Below, in pieces: positions 11,285 to 21,940 of a DNA stretch of 64,000 nt (positions are counted from its first letter, which is position 1; each line of letters begins with the position of its first letter). The translations under genes and the position numbers were made by a program. Origin of the DNA: Microthyrium microscopicum. Its lineage: Eukaryota > Ascomycota > Dothideomycetes > Microthyriales > Microthyriaceae. A model generated the notes under the pieces. That model searched no databases and was not told the DNA's origin. It saw nothing but the letters and a program-made list of their open reading frames with translations. The DNA is taken from positions 437,256-501,255 of the forward strand of contig MU004245.1 in NCBI GenBank assembly GCA_010405405.1. The letters are read 5' to 3'.

Positions 11285-12150
11285 GGTCTCAACCTCCCCA
11301 AAGCACGCGGGTGGTGGCAAAGAAAATGCTGAGGACGAAAATCGAGAATGGCGTTTAGAGAATGACAACTACTGAGTTGCTGAAAGCGGCGAAAGAGAAC
11401 AGAGAGAGGGATGGGCAATTCAGAAATGAGGAGAAATTGAAGAACGAAGGATGAAGGTGGTGGGAGAATGAAATTTGAAATAAAAATTCAAGTGGGTGGT
11501 GATTTGTTGCTGGTGACTGCCAGTTCATAGCGACTGGCAACTGCCTAGACAATCCATGCTGAGGTGGTAGAAGGAAAGGCACGAGGACAGCAGACCGTTT
11601 CCTGCTTCATTTAGTATGGAAGGTGTAATGTAGAATGTGGAAAGCGCCAACTGCCCCCTAAGCCGATACAGTAGGCGCAAGACTAAAAGGAATGGGAAGT
11701 CGCGACTCGCGAGGTTGCAAGTTACAACATTGAAGTTGCATTAGGTCATTAGCCTCAAACTGTTGCCTTGGACATTTTACTTCACCTCAAATGTTCCATT
11801 GAAAACATTAGGTATCGAACAATAAGAGCTGATTGAATAAGACCCCTTCAATAGCTGCTCTACATGTGTACATTCAGAAATCAGGTTTAAAGCTCAAACA
11901 CAAGTACAAATTCGAAATCAAGTACAGACAATAAGGCTACGCACAATCGAAGCACAAACAATAAGACCACGCACAATCAAAAAACAAACAATAAGACCAC
12001 GCACAATCAAAACACAAACAATCAGATTCCAGGCCTCGCCAGTCTCGCATCATTTCAACTTCCCCCTTTACCATTACAATCAGCAAGATCTACCTCTTTG
12101 CTACCATCGACGTTCCATTACCAACTACAGCACAGCTATCATCCGTCAAA
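11285..12150. promoter_or_regulatory. Divergent promoter region between the Hsp70-like and coiled-coil genes
   Basis: About 870 bp separate two divergent genes, so both promoters must lie here. The half next to the plus-strand gene holds a 30-bp tandem repeat (listed separately), followed by a CT-rich leader at about 12045-12130. No clear TATA box is seen. Confidence 0.45.
11921..12025 (+). repeat. 30-bp tandem repeat, about 3.4 copies
   Basis: The unit reads approximately ACAAACAATAAGACCACGCA followed by CAATCAAAAC. Copies begin at about 11924 (diverged), 11954 and 11984, with a partial copy from 12014. The two central copies differ at only one base. It sits 125-230 bp upstream of the coiled-coil gene start, either in its promoter or in its 5' leader. 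Confidence 0.8.
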
Positions 12151-14408
12151 ATGGCGACTCGACGCAACGCGGACCGAACTGAAAAAGCACCCAGTAATCT
12201 CAAAGCATCTGCGCCAAACGTCAGCGTTCGACACGACTGGACTCCCGCAGAGACGGCCTGCCTGCTTCTTTGGTCTGAAGCGTGTGAAGACAGGGATGAG
12301 GACTTCCTTGACACTGTGCTTGGCCATTTGCAAGAAAATTTCCCAGAACAAACCTTCAATCAAAAGACAATCATTCGCAGACTGGTAACTGTTTGGAAAG
12401 GCGCCGGACGGTCCAGAACAACTGCGGATGACACAAAGTCAGAAGGAATCAATTGGCTAGATTGGACGAAGTTTCGTGCCAAGTATCCAGCGGTGCATGC
12501 GGAGCTTGAGGCTAGACGAGAGGCATATGCTCGATCTCAAGCTCAAGCCTCCTCAGAACAATCATCAGATTCGGGTTTGGAAGGAGACTCGCCAGAAGAA
12601 GCTACAGAAAGCGGCCCATCGGGTCAGATGTCCAAGTCTTCCAAGCGCAAAAGCCATGTCTTCGAAACTGAGCACGAATCACTCAACGTGAGTGGACAGA
12701 TTGCCACAGTCTTTGGAAAAAGAATTGTACTAACTTCACGTACTAGGAACCGGCACCAAAACGCCTACGAACTCGCAGTGAACCGGCTGAAGCCCGGAGT
12801 CAAATTCTTGGTACCAAACCCTCGCAATCTGCTTCACACGAAACGCCTGCGAGCCCCAAGACCGTGGCTCCCAAACGTACCATTCAAGATGTCGACACGG
12901 ACAGTCAACTTTCTGAAGTAAGCACGCCTCCGATTCAACAAAGTTTGCACGAATTGGCTGACAAGATCTAGGAACCCGGCCCGAAACGCGTACGATCTGC
13001 GGATTCCACACCCAAGCCTGCTCCTCAGATCATGGCCTATAAGCCACAGAATCAGAATACTTCGGACTCTACAGCGGTAGGTGGCCCAAGCCAGCATGTT
13101 CCTACTGCAGCGAGTTCCTCCTTTCAACGAAAAACTGCTCAAACGTCCAAGATTGGACTATCTGACCTCGAAAAACAGCTAAAGGTTGAAAATCGCCGCC
13201 TGAAGACATCCCTAGCGAGCGCAAACATACGCGTGTTCGAATTGGAGAAGAAGCTGCAGAGATACGAAAGATACGAACGGTTTGAGCACGATACTGAAAG
13301 ATTTGCGAAAAACTACACGCCGAGCTCAGCCGGAGCAGCCGACGACCTACAAAAGTCTTATCAGGAACAGAATTCTCTTTTGGACCAGCGGAGAGAACAC
13401 CGACAGGTCTGTCCTCTGCAAAATTCAAGATTCACTCAATACTTGGATTTTGCGACATATCGTGCCGATTTTTTTGGAATTCAGCAACACCAAGAGTCTG
13501 CTTTTGAGAGAGAATTCACGGTGGAGACTCCGCAAACTCCTTTGACTTTGACTAGTTTCTACGATATTGACCTGTTCCTCAAGGACTATGGTCTCGTTAC
13601 GGGTCAAAGTGATTGGAGTCGTGTTTTGCGAATGATTAAAGAGATAAAGCCAAGTGCCCTTCTCCGTGCCATCATGAGCCAAATTTTGCGCGAAGAGATC
13701 TTTGAAACTTCTTTCCCGAATGCTGAGTCGACGAGATCAAAAGAGTCAGTGTTCTTGTATGAGATGTTGTTTTCGCAAGAGCGTAAGTCAGCCTCGCCAC
13801 TTCACATGGTCAAAGTACTTACAATTGTCGTAGATGGTTTTGCGTCGGTGTACAATCACGACTCCCTTCTTCAAGCGCACTTAGTCAAGAGCAAGTCTTT
13901 CAACTCTGACATTCTTCCCTCTCGAGCACAAGAGGTAATGGCCACCTTTCTTGAGAAGTTGCAAGAACTTTTCCCAGATACCAACGTGGATGCTTTCTCC
14001 GAAATCAACTTGAGGCTGTGCCAGTCGGTCACAGAGGAGTGTCTGAAGCTCAAAAGTGAGCTCAATCTTACACGACGACAATTTGAGCTACGCTCCTATC
14101 CAATGGATACGGCCTTTGATGCAAGCTGTATGCGAGCACAGACTGCCGAAGGAATTCCTCTAGGTATGCAACAAGCTGAGGACCTTAAAGGTGCCAAGGT
14201 CAAGCTTTGTTTGTTCCCAGCAATCTACGTCTATCCCCCAGATCTTTCGGTAAAGGCAGCAATGTCATCGGAGGACAAAGACTATGGTAATCATGATCTA
14301 CCAATGCACAGAGCAATGGTTCCACTCCAGTGTTTCGCCCAGTCACTCACTGCGGAGGAGAAGAAAAAAGGAATCTTGATGGAAAAAGGGATGGTAGTAT
14401 TGCAGTAG
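12151..14408 (+). CDS. uncharacterised protein: SANT-like N-terminus plus coiled coil (family member 1)
   Basis: Four exons (12151-12687, 12747-12917, 12972-13782, 13834-14408) give 697 aa in frame. The first intron has a perfect TACTAAC branch site. Residues about 28-105 (HDWTPAETACLLLW ... VTVWKGAG ... WLDWTKF) look like a Myb/SANT-type helical domain. A charged, disordered part follows. Exons 2 and 3 each open with a similar basic motif (EPAPKRLRTRSEPA, EPGPKRVRSADSTP), which could be a nuclear localisation signal. Next comes a Leu/Glu/Lys coiled coil (SDLEKQLKVENRRLKTSL ... ELEKKLQRYERY), then a C-terminal domain of about 300 aa rich in conserved aromatics, ending in EEKKKGILMEKGMVVLQ. 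A paralogue starts beyond the right edge (62657-64000). I do not recognise the family; a nuclear, DNA-associated role is inference. Confidence 0.82.
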
Positions 14409-15080
14409 TTTCGAGGGTACTATATTGTTCAGAGGCCGTTTCGGAAGGTATATATTATATTTTAACAGTGCAAACTGTTGTCTCCTACGGAGGCTGAAAA
14501 ATGGGGTCGTCGGCCGATTATTGGGCAGTGGGATTTTGTCGTTTCTTATGAAAAGGTTTACATCAGTTGATTCTTCCGCATTTATATACAGTCAGTTTTC
14601 ATAATCGTATATCAATCAATAATTCCTTTCGGGTAAAAGATGCTGCTGCGTACATGAAACTGCTTCATTGTATATGTTTACCACTGTCTCGAGGCAACCA
14701 ACTTCTTTAGCAGATATTTTCGAATCAAATCTGAACATCGGCGCTGGGAGGCATTACACAATCATCTAATTCTGTTCCTTGCACCAGCTAGCCCCCTGAC
14801 TGAGAAACCACTCTAGAGAACAACGGACGCTTCCGAGACATATAACCTATGCTGGCGGCATGGTAGCCTACATTCTCTGTAGCCAGTGTTTGCTTCAAAC
14901 GCTCTATTTAGGGTGTGAGAGCTAGTGGTCAACAAGACTTGTTATATGGCAAAGGATAGAGTTAGATCATGATATCGAGCATTATATGGTATTGAATTGA
15001 ACCCCAAGAGAGAATGAGTAGCCACCACAAGCCAAAGTTGAACGATGGGGCAGGAGACTAAAGCGTTGATTATGATGCCT
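14409..15080. other. Convergent intergenic region
   Basis: It holds the 3' flanks of the coiled-coil gene (plus strand) and the glycosyltransferase relic (minus strand). TATATTATATTTTAAC at about 14450-14465 may belong to 3'-end formation. No gene was seen. Confidence 0.4.
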
Positions 15081-16194
15081 TCACAAGCTCATTTCGCGGT
15101 CCTCTAGCAACGTCTCCAGCAGATTATCGTATGCAGCCACGAGATTTTCTGTCATGATATTGTGATCATAAAAGCCTTTGACTTTGCATGGCATGCCCTA
15201 CGACTCAAACTCAAGCACTCCTGGAGTGCCAAAGCAAGATGCTCAGCATCCCGCTTCTCAACGACTCGTCCACAGGTTCCCTCAATGAGCGTCGGAACGA
15301 CGCCAGTTCTGAAGGCAGCGACGGGGGTTGCGCCAACCAGTGCCTCAACCACAATAAAACCGAAGGTCTCGTCTGCATGAGAAGATATAATCAGCACGCT
15401 AGCCTTGACGTACCACGTGGACAGCTGGCGAGAATCCAGATGACCGAGGTCAACGACGTCGGGTCCAAGTAAATGTTCTATCTCTGCTTGCCAGTAGATC
15501 GGATTCTGTCTTTGTCCAGCGAAGTACAGCGGAATCTTAGCAGAGCGCTTTTAATCGCGTCGTGAAGGCCTTTTGGTGGGACAATGCGTCCAGCCCAAAA
15601 TGCGAACTTTACACCGCTACGGATTTTGTGTTTGTACACGAAGCTCTCAAGGTCGATAATACTGAGAACTACACCAGCTCCACGAAGAACGCCGCTCCAT
15701 AGGTCAACCGCAGCGTAAGACACACCGATGAATCTAATTTGTTTCACGATGGCAGTGTCTCGAACCGCTGCAGTATAAGCATTCAGCTGTGGCCGGAGAG
15801 GCATACAGTGCAAGACTGATACTGTTGGGACCCCATTTTCAGCACAACGACGGAGCGGAATCGCTTGTACCGAATTGCTGTGGATGATGACAAACTTGCC
15901 GTCTTGGATCAGCTCCATGACTTTCTCATACATGGCATCTCGATGTGCACGAGCGGCAGTATTCTGCTCCGTGGTGCCCATTACGCAAGTAGCAACACCC
16001 CCTGGCATGTACCTTAATGGGGCAGTAACTTCGACAACATTAAAAGAGGTGTCAGAGCTCGCTGCCGCGTACAGGACCACATCATGGCCGAGACTTTGAA
16101 ATGTTTTGACCAGTAGATGCGTATTCATCTCCACACCTCCAGGGTATGGTTGGCGAATTGGGAAGGTCAGCTGGGTGATGACAGCGACCCTCAT
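15081..16194 (-). pseudogene. family 4 glycosyltransferase, frameshifted (bacterial-style, intronless)
   Basis: A clear GT-B glycosyltransferase of about 370 codons with no introns. The N-terminal domain is intact for about 225 codons: it starts MRVAVITQLTFPIRQPYPGGVE (GGVE being the GT4 acceptor-side glycine motif) and runs to FAFWAGRIVPPKGLHDAI, the GT4 linker (GR..PxKG). The frame then shifts near 15545. In the new frame the sequence continues as IPLYFAGQ ... ASVLIISSHADETFGFIVVEAL, which holds the GT4 EX7E motif (ETFGFIVVE). A second shift lies near 15200, after which KVKGFYDHNIMTENL runs to a stop at 15081. Two independent shifts make a sequencing error unlikely. The absence of introns and the bacterial-style layout suggest horizontal gain followed by decay. 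Sugar donor and acceptor are unknown. Confidence 0.78.
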
Positions 16195-17209
16195 CGTAAG
16201 AGTGTTGCGATGTTTGGGGATATGAAAACGAGATTTCTCAAGCGATAAGTGTTTTTGCGTTAGGCTGGTTTCGAAATTGATATGCGATCGATGTTGGTTA
16301 GGTTTTGAAAGATGTAGATCTGATGTGGCAATTTGGAAAAGACCGTTGCTTCATTTGGTGGTTAGGTATGTATAGCTTGCTCCCAAAGTCGGTTACAAGG
16401 CCGTTGTACCTGGTGACTGAACGTAAACTTCACGGTCATGTATGACTTGTCCAAGAATAACTTGCCGTTTGGATTGTTGAGGCTACAAAAATTTACAAAC
16501 AGGGGGTGTTTGCACTATACCTAAACAAATCTATCGGAATGTCAGGTATTGAGAAGAGAAACGAAGGACTATAGTGCTATGCAATGATGCTTATGATAAC
16601 ATCATATCCATGATTCACCAAAGCCATAAGATACTTGCTAAGCAATCTATTAAGTATACTTTGTGCACTTATATAATTTATTGAGCTTTAACTTGTTTTG
16701 CCCAATTAAGCTTGGAACACTGGCATACTAATAGCGCCCGTTGTGATATCTAACAAATGTCAAGTTCTAGCGGAGCCAATCAATCCGTTTAGCAAAAGCG
16801 TTTGGAATGCCAACAGAGCTTTACTTCTCATCCGTACACGGTTGTAAGCAAAAATCTTACTGTCAGTAAATGGGTTAGGAACCAATACAGCATTTCTAAG
16901 TATATCATTTCATGATGTTTTGGGTTTAACCGCTGTTTGGAAGAACAACTTCGCCCAAATCCTTACCAACCGTTGACATGGTTAAGACTGCTCGCTAGCA
17001 AGCTTAACGTACCATAATATCATCTCTTCACACGCTACTGTACAGAGCTAGCATATAGTGAGATCTGGCTTCTAATTTTCCACAACTAAGCAGCAACATA
17101 CAATCTCCTTCCCGCTCATGACCCAGATATACGGCCCAGTCACCTCTCAAAGTCCAACAGATTGGCTGTGTCAAAACCGCATTTGACTTGTTCCCTTCCA
17201 ACCTACAAA
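16195..17209. other. AT-rich intergenic region
   Basis: From about 16480 to 17000 the sequence is AT-rich, with many TA steps and no open frame of note. It may be mutated (RIP-like) non-coding DNA next to the dead glycosyltransferase. No transposon ends were recognised. Confidence 0.45.
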
Positions 17210-17845
17210 ATGGACCGCAATCCTTTCCTTCGAGTACCCACTGAAGTCCGACTAATGATCTTCAACCACCTTCCCCTCGCCCCCGACTACTTCAGCATGA
17301 TTTGCGCCAGTAAAGAAACTTGTGCAGAAGCTATCGAAGCCTTCTATTCATCCAGCACATTCCGTATCTCCCTCGGGGAGTCCATAACCATATCAACCAG
17401 AGGCTCAGACTCAGGCTCAGAGTCAAGAGTCAAATACACAAAGCCATATTCCGACTTACAACAGACTCCGTATCTCAAACTAATCCGCCATCTCGATGTT
17501 GAAATCGACTGCATTATGAGGGTGGACTCAGATGCCAGCACATTTTTTCCAGACCGATATATACTTGTTGAAGAAGTGGCCGAGCGTATCCGGAACATGT
17601 CTCTGTTGAAAACCCTGCGAGTTTTCCCAAACTCTTCGTGCGCTTCATCAGAGATAATGAGTATGGCACACGAGGGCGATGGAGATATATTTCGTACGGC
17701 AGTGCGTCTTTGTGAACCGCTAGTGGATCTTTTACCGCCAAAATGTAGAGTTATGTCTCTACTAGCGTATCTTAGATATTTGGAAAAAAACGAGAGGGAA
17801 TTGAAAATTCAGAGAGTGGTTCGAAATATGCCTCCTGTTGGCTAG
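17210..17845 (+). CDS. F-box-like protein (211 aa)
   Basis: Single exon; the first ATG gives MDRNPFLRVPTEVRLMIFNHL. The N-terminal motif PFLRVPTEVRLMIFNHLPL, followed by CASKETCAEAIEAFYSSSTF, is the typical F-box-like start of large Pezizomycotina families in which a short leucine-rich helix pair precedes a region of unknown function. The rest (RHLDVEID, LLKTLRVFPNSS) looks like diverged leucine-rich strands. F-box proteins recruit substrates to SCF ubiquitin ligases through Skp1; here the motif is partial, so ligase membership is inferred. In the 48 nt before the ATG the frame is open but has no other ATG. Confidence 0.65.
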   Translation: MDRNPFLRVPTEVRLMIFNHLPLAPDYFSMICASKETCAEAIEAFYSSSTFRISLGESITISTRGSDSGSESRVKYTKPYSDLQQTPYLKLIRHLDVEIDCIMRVDSDASTFFPDRYILVEEVAERIRNMSLLKTLRVFPNSSCASSEIMSMAHEGDGDIFRTAVRLCEPLVDLLPPKCRVMSLLAYLRYLEKNERELKIQRVVRNMPPVG

Positions 17846-17943
17846 AGAGCCTCAGTCCTGATCTAGCCATTAATGCACACCGAGACAGCGGTTGCCAAAG
17901 ATATCGTCGTCAGTCTCCTGTCATCGCCATTTCCACCATTCCA

Positions 17944-18306
17944 TCAACTCAAAGCAGCAACCATCCCAATAGCCGCTAACATTCCCCACTGCGGTGCCAT
18001 CGGCCTTCCATCTCTCTTCGCCACTATCGTCCCTGGTACGACTACACAAATCATCGCCGCACACGAAAGCAGCCGCCAACGAGGCAACAGGAACCCAACA
18101 CCCAGCATCACGCGCATCGCCGCACCGCCAAAGCCCGCAGACTTTGGGCTAATTCGGCCACCTGTTAGATCGGAGAGCCAGATGTTCTTTTGTGCATAGT
18201 AGCTTGCGGCCCGCTGGGACGGAAACGGGATGGACAGCAGCGGGAGCGCGGAGAGAATGCAGAAGCCGCCGAAGACGTGCGCTGGGATGGATCTAAGAGG
18301 TGTCAT
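17944..18306 (-). CDS. small integral membrane protein (120 aa), DUF4267-like
   Basis: Single-exon frame from an ATG. It contains about three hydrophobic stretches: FGGFCILSALPLLSIPF near the N-terminus, MRVMLGVGFLLP in the middle, and LLSCAAMICVVVPGTIVAK followed by GMLAAIGMVAALS at the end. Order and length recall fungal DUF4267 proteins (an amino-terminal IPAHVFGGF helix and a GxR-like centre), but I cannot confirm the family. The plus strand also has an open frame over the same region (17873-18199), but it lacks hydrophobic or domain structure. The C-terminus ends directly after a hydrophobic segment, so one more exon is possible. Confidence 0.45.
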   Translation of the reverse strand: MTPLRSIPAHVFGGFCILSALPLLSIPFPSQRAASYYAQKNIWLSDLTGGRISPKSAGFGGAAMRVMLGVGFLLPRWRLLSCAAMICVVVPGTIVAKRDGRPMAPQWGMLAAIGMVAALS

Positions 18307-18773
18307 TTGGATATTAGTATGCTGAAAAATTGATGGTGTTTGTTGATGAGTGGTGTTGATGGGATGAAGTTACGGTACAGTGGTGGATCGACAGATCGAA
18401 GACGCAAGGGTACAGGGAAGATTATGCGACTTTGGCAGATATGGATTTTTCTGACGCGTTAAAAGATTAAGTTGACTTCAAAATTTATACAGAGATGCAT
18501 CATGTTTATTGGTCCTTATTCTAGTATTAAGGATCTTATAACTGCGAAATCAACTTTGGATCATGTTTCAAGAGGAATGGAGTTGTAGGTCGGGTACTCT
18601 ATCGTTAGCCAAGCATATGCAGAGATGATAGCTGGGTATTCATTTAGTAGCACAATATTATACAGTCTAAACTTTTCAATCCAGTGCCATGGTGCTTCCA
18701 ACAAATGCGTCCAGACAATGCATGATATTAACATAATATGCAAAACAGCCAACGATTGGCCATGATCGACCCT
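18307..18773. other. Intergenic region
   Basis: AT-rich flank upstream of the small membrane protein and downstream of uS8m. No feature was seen. Confidence 0.4.
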
Positions 18774-19352
18774 CTAGTACAATCGACATATAGCTGTGCC
18801 ACCCAGTTGTCTCTGCAGCGCCTGTCTCGACTCCAATATGCCAGCTGTCGTACTGAGAAACAGCAACTCTCCAGGTCTTTCCAATCCCTCCACCTGAGCA
18901 GTCTTCCGCCCCTTAACAATCCATCTCAGCTGCTCTAACGACAATTCCACATTATGCTTGCTAGGCTTGCTAATCATCTTGATTTTCCGTATCACGGGCT
19001 CGTTGTAAAAGTATTTGAGGCCAACCCATATCCGTCTGTCAGCCGGATTTCTTGGTGGTTCTTGGTATGTTCTGTCCGGAGTTGTGCGGTCTGTTGGATC
19101 TGGGTATGCATCCCAAGGGCTATCTATGAGACGGTTCGCGAGCTCGACTCGATCTTTGGGATCGATTTCCTCGAATGGGTTGGGTGGTTTCTTGCCTCCG
19201 ATTTCGACGCTTTCTAGTATCCCTTGGTGTTGTAGGGCGAGTGCGAACTTGAGATGTGGTTTCGTGTATGGCATGGACGTCATGCCGAGCCGGACTCTCG
19301 AGCAATTGACTAGATTTGAGCACACGTGTGCCCAGTTGTGTAGTGATGGCAT
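18774..19352 (-). CDS. MRPS8: mitochondrial small-subunit ribosomal protein uS8m (MRPS8)
   Basis: Single exon, 192 aa. The N-terminus MPSLHNWAHVCSNLVNCSRVR is the short amphipathic start of fungal uS8m (two helices contacting 15S/16S-type rRNA). The C-terminal half carries the uS8 pattern: IWVGLKYFYNEPVIRKI, ISKPSKHNVELSLEQL, and the terminal LLFLSTTAGILESRQALQRQLGG, equivalent to the bacterial S8 end ILSTSKGxMTDREARKxxxGG. The protein is longer than bacterial S8 (about 130 aa) because of a fungal insert rich in Pro and Asp. It acts in the mitochondrial ribosome small subunit. It is divergent from the gene at 19908, with 555 bp shared between them. Confidence 0.88.
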   Translation of the reverse strand: MPSLHNWAHVCSNLVNCSRVRLGMTSMPYTKPHLKFALALQHQGILESVEIGGKKPPNPFEEIDPKDRVELANRLIDSPWDAYPDPTDRTTPDRTYQEPPRNPADRRIWVGLKYFYNEPVIRKIKMISKPSKHNVELSLEQLRWIVKGRKTAQVEGLERPGELLFLSTTAGILESRQALQRQLGGTAICRLY

Positions 19353-19907
19353 TGTGAAGGAGTGTAGGGATGAGATGCGGCAAAGCAGTGTATTGCGCCG
19401 CAGCGCGCGATACTTGAACTGGGGGCCAATGCGAAGGTCGGTTCAATGCGCGGGGAAATGTGTCTCGAGATTGTGGCGGGATGGCAATGGTGATTCAGAA
19501 GAGTCTGATATGTCGAGAATTGTTGGTGATAGACATGGTGTAGGAGTAAAAAAAAGCTAAGGCGACCTTTTCGGGCCTGGGGCTGCAGGGCGAGAACCAT
19601 GCGAGTGGGCTGTGCGACCTCCGATTGGCTGGGCTGCCGCTGGGCTTTGGGAGCTCTGCTGCTTTGCAGCAAAAGGGAGACGCGGTCTGCTATTTCGGGT
19701 CTCTTCTCTTATGCTTGACTCTGCTTCTTTCTTATTTCTCTTCTTGCTCTGATCTTCTCGCTATCTGTCTCTTTTTGGTTCTTGTATAACTTTGATTTGC
19801 GCCCGCGCGTTGGTTATAGCCAAAAGGGACTGCTCTACACTCCAGGAACATCACCACCACGAGGGGCATTGCTTACGGAAATCGGAGAAAGCCCATCTTT
19901 TCTCGCA
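19353..19907. promoter_or_regulatory. Shared divergent promoter of uS8m and the Pro/Gln-rich gene
   Basis: These 555 bp lie between two start codons pointing away from each other. A pyrimidine-rich block (CTTCTTTCTTATTTCTCTTC and following) lies at about 19725-19775 on the plus strand. No TATA box is evident. Confidence 0.45.
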
Positions 19908-21616
19908 ATGCCTTTGCTCCAAGGAGAAGTGCTACTTCTGACACTGTAAGTTGCTACAAGATGAAACAAATCATTGTTGCTGACAGAAATCTAGATATGC
20001 GGATTGTCACTTCTACTTCTCTGCGCCAAACACCAAACCTCTACACGATCGATTTGACAGGAGATCCTATGTCTACTTGTACCATGACGCGTTGAACCGG
20101 AGAGGTCGGCTGGAAGTTGCTAATCATGCCGGGACTCCGGATCAAGATGCCTTCAATGGCTGTATGTCAAGGCTCGACGACTACTTGAGCGCATTGCTGA
20201 CACCACCCAGATCTCGACTCGGCTGACATTGAGTACTCCTACAAACACCCTACTCTGTTTACCATTACGGTTCATGGGCGCATTCTGTCAAATACAACTC
20301 CAGTACCAAGCCCTCAGCAGGATGTCTCTCAATGGCATCTTCCATCCCTCGATATCCGAAACGAGAACAAGTACCTGCACAAGATCCATACTACAGACCT
20401 GTACTTTTGGACGGTCGAAGACTCGGGTCTATTCTTGGACTCACTTAAGCGTGTACTTGCTCCAGGGCAACTTCGAATTCTAGATGCAAACTCTACCCAC
20501 CCAGAGCATCGGGACAGCATGAGTCCAGTGGTACAACAACTAGAAAAAGTTGCGATTGGTACGCCCACCTTTGCTCAACCTCCTCGCAGTAATAGTATTA
20601 GTACTACCCATACTAACAACTCTACTGTTCCTGCAAATGGCCAAACTCCAGTCTCGCCGCCTTCCTCTCCTCCGGTCGAACAACAAGTACCTGGTTTTGC
20701 CCCAGCAGCTTACAATCCAGCAGCACCAGCAGCACCAGAGCCAATTGCGCATCGAGAAAAGACCCCACCTCCGCCAGATGCCGAGACGGGTACTGGCTTG
20801 GGCGCAGCCGCAATGCATGACCATCCAGCGGCAATGCATCAGCAACAACAGTACATGAACAATCCTCTTCAGCAGTCGTTTGCCCCTCAACCGACAGGTG
20901 GCATGTACAATCCAGGGGGACTCTCAATCTCGCCTCAGCCAGGAATGCACGGTGGCCACTCCATTTCTCCGCAACCTGGCATTCAACGAGCAAACACGAT
21001 GGGCCAGCATCCCCCACAACCCATTGGAATTCCTGGTCCACCATCTGCAGTTGGCATGCCGCCGCAATCACCATATGCTCCATCGTTCGGTCCACCACCA
21101 ACCGCAGCAACACCATCATTCGGCCCACCTCCAACAGTAGCTACCGGAACTCCGCAAAATGACCCCAACTCGCAGTTTATGCCTCAACAGCAGCACACGC
21201 CAGTCCAGCACGCAACACCAAATCAAGGACTGCAACGCACAAACACGCTTCCCTTCCAGGGAACTGGATATCCAGCCCAACAACCACAATATGCCGCCGC
21301 GCCTAGCACACCCAGCTTCGGTCCCGGCGCAATGCCATCGCCCGGAATCTTCCCTGGTGCACCACAAGCAGCCCAGCCATTCAACCCAACAGCTGGTCAG
21401 CAGCAGGTGAACAACTACGGTTATGGCGTACCCGGTCAAGGGGTCCAACATGGCATGCATCAACAAGTGTACATCCCCGAAGGCATGGGCGAGAACGCGA
21501 AGCCAGCCCAGGCGGGTGGTGGACAACCTGCTGCGACTGGTGGGTTCGAGCAGCGCATGGGTAAGGTGGAGAAGGGAGTTGGCAGATTCTTGAAGAAGTT
21601 GGATAAAAAGTTCTAG
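19908..21616 (+). CDS. conserved fungal protein with N-terminal globular domain and Pro/Gln-rich tail
   Basis: Three exons (19908-19945, 19995-20161, 20211-21616), 536 aa. The joins restore LLLTLYADCHFYF and AFNGYLDSADIEYSYKHP, so both introns (49 nt each) are well supported. Residues 1 to about 175 form a compact domain (SYVYLYHDALNRRGRLEVANHAGTPDQ, then LYFWTVEDSGLFLDSLKRVL) that I associate with a conserved Pezizomycotina family sometimes labelled RNA-recognition-motif-like; no RNP1/RNP2 motif is visible, so I do not assert this. The rest, from about residue 190, is low complexity: Pro, Gln, Gly, Met and Ala with repeated SISPQPGM/I and PSFGPPPTxAT units. The last 30 aa (FEQRMGKVEKGVGRFLKKLDKKF) form a conserved-looking basic amphipathic helix. 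Function unknown; perhaps an RNA-granule or membrane adaptor. Confidence 0.8.
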
Positions 21617-21940
21617 CTGACGGCTTGTAATGGCGGTGATATGTTGATGATGTGATGAAATGGTCGACGTGGTTGTAATGGTTTCTAGTACGCTCGCTTT
21701 GTATATTGTAATTTGTCGATATAGTGGTTGATGTGTAGCGCCTTTTGTAGCGTGGCGTTGGGTTGATATATGAGAGATTTGTTTGGCTGTTCAATGCTCG
21801 TGTCTCGAAATGGTGTATATTCATACTTGCTTCCATTGAGTTGCCGTCCATTGAGCTTTTCGTGGTACTTGATAAACCGTAGTCATAGTGACAATCGAAG
21901 CTTGTAGCGATCATCGATGCATGCATTTGTGGTCGAGAAC
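21617..21940. other. Convergent 3' flanks
   Basis: Short region between the ends of two converging genes. No feature beyond AT-rich 3' sequence. Confidence 0.4.

Noticed and set aside
11921-12025. Regular repeats considered as a CRISPR-like array
   Set aside because: The units are directly adjacent with no unique spacers, and the genome is fungal.
17873-18199. Plus-strand open frame of 108 codons
   Set aside because: It overlaps the minus-strand membrane protein and shows no helix or domain pattern.
20550-21134. Long antisense frames opposite the Pro/Gln-rich gene
   Set aside because: They arise from the repetitive composition of the sense codons; no domain or signal, and the sense frame has supported introns.
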